Shown here in pieces: positions 54,168-62,500 of a stretch of DNA of 64,000 nt (position 1 is the first letter of the stretch; the number at the start of each line of letters is the position of its first letter). This DNA comes from Oligoflexia bacterium (GTDB lineage: Bacteria; Bdellovibrionota_G; JALEGL01). Position numbers and translations under genes: made by a program. The notes under the pieces are model-generated. The model did not search any database. It was not told the origin of the DNA and saw nothing but the letters and a program-made list of their open reading frames with translations. The stretch spans positions 11,525-75,524 of the forward strand of contig DAOLES010000008.1 of NCBI GenBank assembly GCA_035326705.1, given 5' to 3'.

Positions 54168-54198
54168 GTATCAAAAGGTAGGCCGTACCTTTTGATAC
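54168..54198. repeat. REP-like palindrome between a secreted-protein gene and psd
   Basis: GTATCAAAAGGTA and TACCTTTTGATAC pair perfectly around a five-base GGCCG core. It sits three bases after the psd stop and about 95 bases after the stop of the convergent gene at 54075, as at the other copies. It may serve as a bidirectional terminator. Confidence 0.8.
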
Positions 54199-54200
54199 AT

Positions 54201-54866
54201 CTATGCTTTTGTCGCTAAAATTGTTTGCCCGGCTTTAACTTTATCACCCAATTTAACTTTTATTTTAGCATCGTGACTCATGTATACATCCATACGAGAA
54301 CCAAAGCGAATCATGCCAAAGCGTTCTCCTTGCGCCATGCTTTGACCTTCTTTGACCGCACACACAATTCTTCTGGCCACAAGCCCGGCTATTTGCGCAA
54401 AAACAATACGACCAAACTTTGCTGTTTGCATTTCTATGGCCAAACGCTCATTGTCTGTTGAACTTTTATCCAAATTGGCCGCAAAAAACTTACCCGGACG
54501 ATACTCCATTTTACTGATACTGCCCGTAATAGGGCTGCGGTTAACGTGCACATTGAACACTGACATAAAGATAGAAACCTTTTGCATTTCTTCTCTAGCA
54601 AACAGGTCTTGCGCTGGTTCTATTTTAATGACTGTGCCATCCGCCGGACAAAGTAGGGTGCTGTCTTGATTTTCTGCTTGAATAGGGTTTTTACGCACTG
54701 GATCTCTAAAAAACCAAATCACCCACACAGTGAGCGCAACCATGATGTAACTTAATACACAGCTGATGTTACTAACAATGGCGGTTAGCAAGACAGCAAT
54801 GCCAATAAATGGAAATCCTTCAACACATATTCCTAAAAAACGTTCAAGCTTTTGTACCTGTTTCAT
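54201..54866 (-). CDS. psd: Phosphatidylserine decarboxylase (short form)
   Basis: A 221-residue proenzyme that converts phosphatidylserine to phosphatidylethanolamine. Self-cleavage at the Gly-Ser of RFGSRMDVYM (about residue 188) yields the pyruvoyl cofactor. Short length and the N-terminal two-span segment are typical of the archaeal/deltaproteobacterial-type enzyme; SVFNVHVNRSPI and YRPGKFFAANLDKSST are also conserved. The frame is open to an ATG at 54902; I chose 54866 (MKQVQKLE). Together with pssA it makes phosphatidylethanolamine, but the two are not adjacent. Confidence 0.93.
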   Translation of the reverse strand: MKQVQKLERFLGICVEGFPFIGIAVLLTAIVSNISCVLSYIMVALTVWVIWFFRDPVRKNPIQAENQDSTLLCPADGTVIKIEPAQDLFAREEMQKVSIFMSVFNVHVNRSPITGSISKMEYRPGKFFAANLDKSSTDNERLAIEMQTAKFGRIVFAQIAGLVARRIVCAVKEGQSMAQGERFGMIRFGSRMDVYMSHDAKIKVKLGDKVKAGQTILATKA

Positions 54867-54940
54867 GCTTAGTCTTATAACAAAAACAAGCTTTCTTGGC
54901 ACATAATCAAGAGAGTTATTTCGTCGCTATAAATTGTACA

Positions 54941-54972
54941 AAAGGAGACACACTTTAGTGCATGTCTCCTTT
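54941..54972 (-). terminator. Intrinsic terminator after the giant gene
   Basis: AAAGGAGACA (54941-54950) and TGTCTCCTTT (54963-54972) pair, with a small inner CAC/GTG pair. On the minus strand the stem lies 23 bases after the giant gene's stop and is followed by a T-rich stretch (TGTACAATTT), so it ends that transcript ahead of psd. Confidence 0.75.
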
Positions 54973-54994
54973 GAACTTTTTAATTGCATTCAAA

Positions 54995-56563
54995 TCATTT
55001 TACAAAAAAGTCTACTCTGCGGTTGAGCGCTCTGCCATCCGCTGTGGTATTACTGGCAACTGGATCTGCTTCTCCCATACCTTTAGCTGAAACAGCCAAT
55101 GGGTCCATACCCAACTGAATCAAGTACTGTCTTACCGCATTGGCCCGTTCAGTTGACAATTCAAGATTTTTTTCTGCATTGCCTAAACTATCGGTATGGG
55201 CTTCAACATACAGCTTATTAATCTTAGCTTTTTGAATTTTTTCATAAGCATCCAACAAAATAGTTTTGGCTTCAGCATTCAAGGTATAACTGCCTGAGTT
55301 AAAGAAAATCTTACCTTTAAGGTCAAATTTTTCCCCTTTGTTTTGGTCATAAACAATGGTGTAGTTGTTATCTTGATTGGCTTTAATTTGATAAACTTTT
55401 TGCAGCGGCTTTTCATCATCGCCAACCACAACCATGACCACTCCCTCATCAACTGTTTTGCTTAACTCGCTGATTTCACCTTCAAATAAAGGTTCTACCT
55501 TACTGTCAGACATAACTTTGACTTGCGTGTTAATTTTTTCACCGTATTGATCTACTATTTTTAAATTAAACATACCTGTTTGCTTTGGTATAGGCGTTGG
55601 CTCTGGTGTTGGTGTAACCGTAGGGACAGGCTTTGGTCTTGGTGGTGTAGGTTTTTTGGGCAAACTTTTATTGGTATAGCTTATACCCGTATACAAACGC
55701 ACATCTGGCGCTCCATACCCATTGTTACCAGCACGTGAGGTTCCCATGGTCCACTTCCAACGCTCATTTTTTGAAATTTTTTGTAAGCCTAAATACAACT
55801 CCGCCGGTGAATTGACTTCTTTAGGCTCATGCAAAGACATTGAACCAGACAGCTCAGCAAACACCTGCCAACCCTCAGAGTTTAAAAACCTATAAACATA
55901 ACCCAGCTTACCCAAAACTTCACTGCCAATTTCTAAGGCCCCTATGTTTTCTACATTAGGTCTATAACGTCCACCCAAGTTCATGGTGAAGTATTGGCGT
56001 TTCATACCACTCCAACGATCTAAAACAAAATACCCCCCGCCCGTGATATCTTTGTTGCCAAAAAAACGATTTTCTTCACCCACTGGAAACGTAACAAAGG
56101 GCACAAAACCAAAGCCCCAGGTTCCGCCAACTGCGTTCCAATTTTTTCCCTGCAACTGTAACAAACCTTGTAATGTAATATCACCCACATTAAATTCTTT
56201 GCTACTGGTGTATTGGGCAAAATTTTCTACATCATTATAAACATGAAAAGGGGCATGCACCTGAAAACTAAAACGATCACTGACCCCAACACCAAACAGT
56301 AAATCTTGGGTAAACACCCATTTAACAATATCATCAATGGCATCACCATCTCCACTGGCACCAAACTCAAGCGGACTTTTGGTCCAGGTAAAATAAGCAC
56401 CAACGGCTATTTTACCCGGCTCTAAAGTGGTTGAACTTAAAGCTTGGTGACCATCAGGGTTCAATATTTTTGGTGTTAAGTAATGGATATTGATGGCATG
56501 CGCATTTTGTCCAGCCAAGAAAAACGCAATCAATAGCAATGAAAGGAATTTTTTGGGTAGCAT
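54995..56563 (-). other. OmpA-family outer-membrane module within the giant frame, probably a separate gene in origin
   Basis: From ATG 56563 the frame reads MLPKKFLSLLLIAFFLAGQNAHA, a complete signal peptide, then a barrel-like domain of about 300 residues (FFGNKDITGGGYFVLDRW, VFAELSGSMSLHEP), a Pro-rich linker (KPTPPRPKPVPTVTPTPEP), and an OmpA C-terminal domain (KIFFNSGSYTLNAEAKTILL, VEAHTDSLGNAEKNLELSTE, RALNRRVDFFVK). A normal outer-membrane protein of about 522 residues would be encoded alone here. Its start lies one base after a stop that would appear if one A were added upstream (see findings). Confidence 0.75.
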
Positions 56564-59500
56564 TTTACCGCCTTTTCTAAACACGGCCATCAATACGGCA
56601 ATCATCATTAACAAAACAATACCGGGGTTTGATCCTGAATTACAGATCCCCCAATCCAAGAAACCAATGGTTCCTGAACCTCTGGGTGTGGCATCATTAG
56701 GATTGCTTGGATCTAAACCAAGGTCTATTTCTTCACAATCGGTCAAGCCGTCGCCATCGGTATCTCTTACTGTTGGACAATCATCGTTGGCATTCAATGG
56801 ATCTGTGCCAAAGGTATTGACCTCCAAACCATCATTGATTCCGCCACCGTCAGTATCTGGATTGTTTCTGTCGGTGCCATAGGTTCCATCTTCTTCACAG
56901 TCTGTTAGACCATCATTGTCTGAATCTGGATCTGCCAATGGATTACTACCGTAAGTATTAACCTCATCTCCATCTAAACAGCCATCCATATCGGTATCAT
57001 TGCTGTTAGGGTTGGTATTTAAAGTATTAAGTTCCAAACCATCCAATAAACCATCACCATCAGAGTCTGGGTTATTGGGGTCAGTCCCCGCACCATATTC
57101 TTGGCAATCATTGGCACCGTCTGCATCTGTATCCGCAACATTGGGGTTGGTGAATAGGGTGGTGGCTTCTAAACAATCGTTACAGCCATCAGCATCACTG
57201 TCCACCAGCAAAGGATTGGTCACTGGACTCATCACTGTACCCATGCCTGGGAACCAAGCAGCATTTTCTGGATCATCATACGGACACATGGCGGTGGTTC
57301 CAAAAATTTCACAGCCATCGGTACAGCCATCGGTGTCTGAATCCGGATTGTTGGGGTTGGTTCCGGCCACGTTTTCTTGACCGTTGGTGACGCCATCATT
57401 ATCCGCATCTTCATCCAACCATGGGTCATCCGCAGGATTTCTTGGATCTGTCGGTTCATTGGCCTCATCACAGTCATTGGTACCGCCATCATCGGTATCG
57501 GCATCGGTTGGATCAGAAATTGGACTGATCACTGTACCTGGACTGCTTGGATGACCAATAAACGGACAACTGACTTCTGCCGGTGGGTTGGTACCAAAGA
57601 CCTCGCAGCTATCGGTACAACCATCCATATCCGTATCCGCCAATAATGGATTGGACATCAAGGTGGCTTCGTCGCTATCCAATAAACCATCCTCATCCGA
57701 GTCTGTATCTTGGAAGTTTGGGATACCGTCCATATCGGTGTCTATGGGTATTGTATTGGTCAGAGCATCTCCCGCTTCCGCACTGTCCAATACACCATCA
57801 TTATCAGAATCGGTATCTCTAAAGTCTGGAATACCATCACTCACTGCATCACTGTCCATCAGGTTAGCATAAGTGGTCACCACACTGTTGGCATCATAGT
57901 TGGGATACATTTCTGTGGCATCACTTTCATGCAGATCCAAAATGCTGTCATCATCAGAATCCAAATCAAAATAATCTGCAATGCCATCAGACAAAGTTTC
58001 ACTGTCTGCCAGTTCACTGATGGTCATCACGCCATCCATGTTACCCAAGGTATTGTATGCGGTTTGGTATTCACTGGGGCTGATGTAGCCATCAGCATTG
58101 CCATCAATGTCTGCCACGTGCCCTTCAATGATATCGCCTAAACCATCGCCATCAGCATCAATATCCAGATGATTGAAGAAGGTATCAACATCTTGATCGC
58201 CCAAGGCTTGTTCACTGTGTTGCAGCAAACCATCCATGTTACTGTCTGTGGCGGCAACACACGCTAACACCTCCGTTACCGTTAAGATAGCATCTTCATT
58301 GGTATCGCAAACAAAACGTCCACTCTCAATCAAGTCTGGAATACCATCTCCATCGGAGTCCGTATCCAAGTAGTTAGCTGTGCCGTCATTGTCTGTATCT
58401 GACAAGTCGCTGTCTTCTAAGACACCATCGCCATCACCCAACAGAGCAAACAAGGCTGCCTGTTCACCTGCTTCAATTTGACCATTGGCATTGGCATCGA
58501 CGGTGGCCAATTGCGCTGGCGTCAACTGCCCAAAGAAATTATCTTCTAGATCACTGATGCCGTCATTGTCTGAGTCGGTATCTTGATAATTAGGTATGCC
58601 ATCGCCATCGCTGTCTGGCAAGGCACCGCCGGGCAATTCAGATTCACTGATGGCACCGTCCATGTTGCTGTCTAGCCCGCTAGCCGCAATTTCTGCTGCA
58701 TTCAGTTGACCATCCATATTGGTGTCATGCTGACCCAAGCCAATTTCAATCATGTCCAAAATGCCGTCGTTATCCGAGTCATTGTCTAAACTGTCTTCTT
58801 GGCCATCACCATCAGTATCGGTGCCTGAGCCACCATCTTCACCGTCAATGAAACCATCACCGTCAGAGTCTGGATCCATGCTGTCACCCGATCCATCACC
58901 ATCAGTATCGGTGCCAGAACCACTGATTGTGATTTCTTCACTGTCACTTAAACCATCGTTATCATCATCGGCATCAATGTAGTCTGGGGTTCCATCGCCA
59001 TCGGTATCGGCTGTGCTATCCAAGCTATCACTGACCCCATTGTCATCAGAGTCTGTATCCAAATAGTTGGGCACGCCATCACCATCAGCATCCGCTATAC
59101 CTTCATCACCGGTTAATTGGCCATCCCCATCATGATCGGTATCCAAAGCTACGTTATTTGAATCCGCGCTGGTGTATGTTGCTTCATTGGGATCAATGCC
59201 ATCATAGGTTGAGTAATCCAAACCAGAAATAAGATTACTGATGCTGGCCACACCCAACATTACTGGATCGGTACAACCATCGACAATACCATCAGCATCT
59301 GGATGCGTACCTATGGGGAAGTCTAAACCAGAGTTATCGGCTACACTTTCACAACTGGCTTGTGTTGGAATAATGATTTTATAAAAACCATTGACTGCAA
59401 TTTGATCTTGGCCACTTGCATTTTCCACTTGGAAGGTCAGGCTCTGCTGGCTATCACCGCCAAAAGGTGAGGCTTCCACAATCTCTGTCATAGCTGAAGC

Positions 59501-62500
59501 AATACTGATATTTGTACAGTTACCATCTGAACTAACATCATCCGCACAGCTGTATACATCCGCTCCTGTTGAACAGTAAAATACAGTTGCTGAGGCTGCT
59601 GTGTATTTTAATCCTTGCGGCAAAACATCGACCAGGTTTTCAACATCATAGGCCACACGATCGCCATTGTTTTCTATTTGAATGGCATAGTTTACATTAC
59701 CGGCCAAAGTAATAGGATCTTGGGTTCCTGTAACGGTACATTTACTAATATTCAACTCAGGTCTACTAAAATTTTGGAAATCAGGTACTGCTGGATCATC
59801 AATGGCCACCGGAATGGTATTAAGATCAGCATCTCCCGCTTCATCTTCATCCAAATAACTATCTCCATCTGAGTCCGTATCTCTAAAATCTGGAATGCCG
59901 TCTGGCATGGCTTCACTGTCATAGAGGTTGCTGTACAAAATGACCACAGAACTTGTATCGTAGGTGGGGTACATTTCTGAAGCGTCACTTTCATGCATGT
60001 CATAAATGGTGTCATTGTCACTGTCTAAATCATACATATCTGGTATAGCGTCAGGGTTTGTTAATGGTTCTGAATTTGCCAATTCCGAAAACAACAGATC
60101 ACCACCTCCATTGGCTACACTGTACTCAGCATCGCTGATACTGCCATTGGCATCGGTATCAATGTTAGTTGGGTAAGCTTCTATCCAATCTGCAACACCA
60201 TCTCCGTCACTGTCTATATCTATATAGTCAGGATCACTGTCACTGGTATGGTCAGCTGGAACTGCGCCATCACTGTTGGGTACTGCGGCTTCATCTAATT
60301 GTAGCAAACCATCGCCGTCGACATCGGTAAAGACACCACAGGCCGTGACTTCTGCTGAGGTGATAAAACCATCTTCATTGCTATCACAAGCATAGCGTTC
60401 ATTTTCAACAAAGTCATAAACACCGTCATTGTCTGAATCTCTATCTAAGAAATTGAGCAGGCCATCACCATCACTGTCTAAGATTTCATCAAAGTTGAGG
60501 ACACTGTTGTCATCATTGGTGCCACCGCTGACGTCATCGCCCGCGCCATCATCAATATCAGTAGCTTCCGCACTGGTAATGAAGTTATCCACGTTATCAT
60601 CATAAACCGTTAAACCCGATTCATCCAAATCGCTGATTCCATCACCATCGGCATCTAGGTCTAAGTAGTTGGGAGTACCATCACCATCGACATCATCAAA
60701 AACACCACCAGGTAATTCTGCTACACCAATTGCGCCATCCATGTTGCTGTCCAAGCCACTGGCGACAATTTCTGCTGGGCTTAAAATACCATTACCATCA
60801 GTGTCATAGACATGGAACATGTGTTCAAGTAAATCTGGAATACCGTCATTATCAGAATCCAAATCCAAATAATCTGGCGTGCCATCACCATCACTATCCG
60901 TGCCTGGTCCACCTTCATCACCATCTAAAATACCATCACCATCAGCATCGTTATCCAAATAATCTGGCGTACCATCACCATCTGAATCAATCATGGTACC
61001 CATGGATGTGGTGATCTCATCTGCATCGGTGATGCCATCATTGTCATCATCTGTGTCTAAATAATCTGGGGTACCGTCACCATCGGCATCGCCGGTTCCT
61101 TCAGTGGCATCATCGGTGCCATTGTCATCAGCGTCTGTATCCAAATAATTGGGCACACCGTCACCGTCATTGTCACCTGAACCTTCATCGGAGTTAGCAA
61201 TGCCATCATTGTCATGATCAACATTTAAGGATGAAGATGTAATATTCACCGGACCATAACTTCCTTCTCCAGCAACAACACCATCCAAACTGCTGTAGCT
61301 GGTCACCGATGCTGCATTGCTAACGCTTGTTACATATGGCAGCACTGGATCAGGACAGCCGTTGACCACCCCATCATCATCTGGATGTGAACCAATAGGT
61401 GAATTGACACCATCACTGTCACTAACTGACTCACAAGAGACTTCCGGTTGAATTTGATAAACAAAATAGGCATCTACACCCAAGCTGTCTCCAGCGACTG
61501 GATCAATGAATGGGAAGCTGAGACTTTGTCGACTATCTCCTCCAAAAGGTGAAGCTTCCACTGTTTCACCCAACCTTACGTCTGCACTAAGATCCGTTAA
61601 TACCGCTGTACAGTTGGCGGGAATCCAGGTTGGGCAATTGCCAGCATTGACTGCACTTGCACCCGAAGAGCAATAATAGGCATTGACTGTATTGGCACTG
61701 TATTTTAAGCCTTGTACTAAAAGATCACTCACTCCAGATAAATCGTGGGCGGTACTGACAAAACTGCCAGTATTTTTTAAAATAATATTGTAAGATAAAC
61801 TATCACTTAAACTGATGGGTGCTAAAGCTGCTGTTGCACTGTCAGCACATTTAAGCATACTCACATTGGGCTTGTTTAAGGTATAAACACTTGTTCCTGA
61901 ATCAACATTGATATTGCTGCTTCCATTGTTGTATCTGTAACGCCCCCCTACATTTTTATTGCCTGCCGTTGCATTGTTGTTTTGCGCCTCAAATGAAAAA
62001 ACAACGGTTCTGCCGGCAAGATCGGTTGCTGTATTGTATGTTGTGCCAAGGTTGATATAAGCTTGAATTGCTGATGAGGCGTTCAAAGATGTGGTTGGAT
62101 TATTATCAAAGCACACTTCCGTTCCGCCAAGAACACAATAAGGTCCTGTACCTGTCACTCCACCACTAACGGTTACGGTAAAGTCCGCTGGGTTTGTTGT
62201 GCCCCAAAAATCTCCAGGAATTTCTCTTAAGTAAGCTCTGGTTGATGTTGCTTGTCCTTGTGGAAAAGTGACTTCAACATTAAAGGTCACCAGTTCACCC
62301 ACGGTTCCACTGCTGCTTGGACTTATGGTCACCGCCCCTACACTTGGGGTTTGGATAGTGACTTCACTGTCATCATCAATAGGAGAAAATTGCGTTCCAC
62401 CTAAGCTTGAGGCGTAAACTGCTTGTCCTTCATTGGTATAGCTATTGCCCCAAATATTATCTGGCCGTAAACGCAAATCAAAACGAATTTCACACGTCTC

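Noticed and set aside
58752..60021. Open frames on the plus strand and in other frames across the TSP3 region
   Set aside because: They are shadows of the repetitive GAT/GAC-rich giant gene, whose strong codon bias keeps other frames open.
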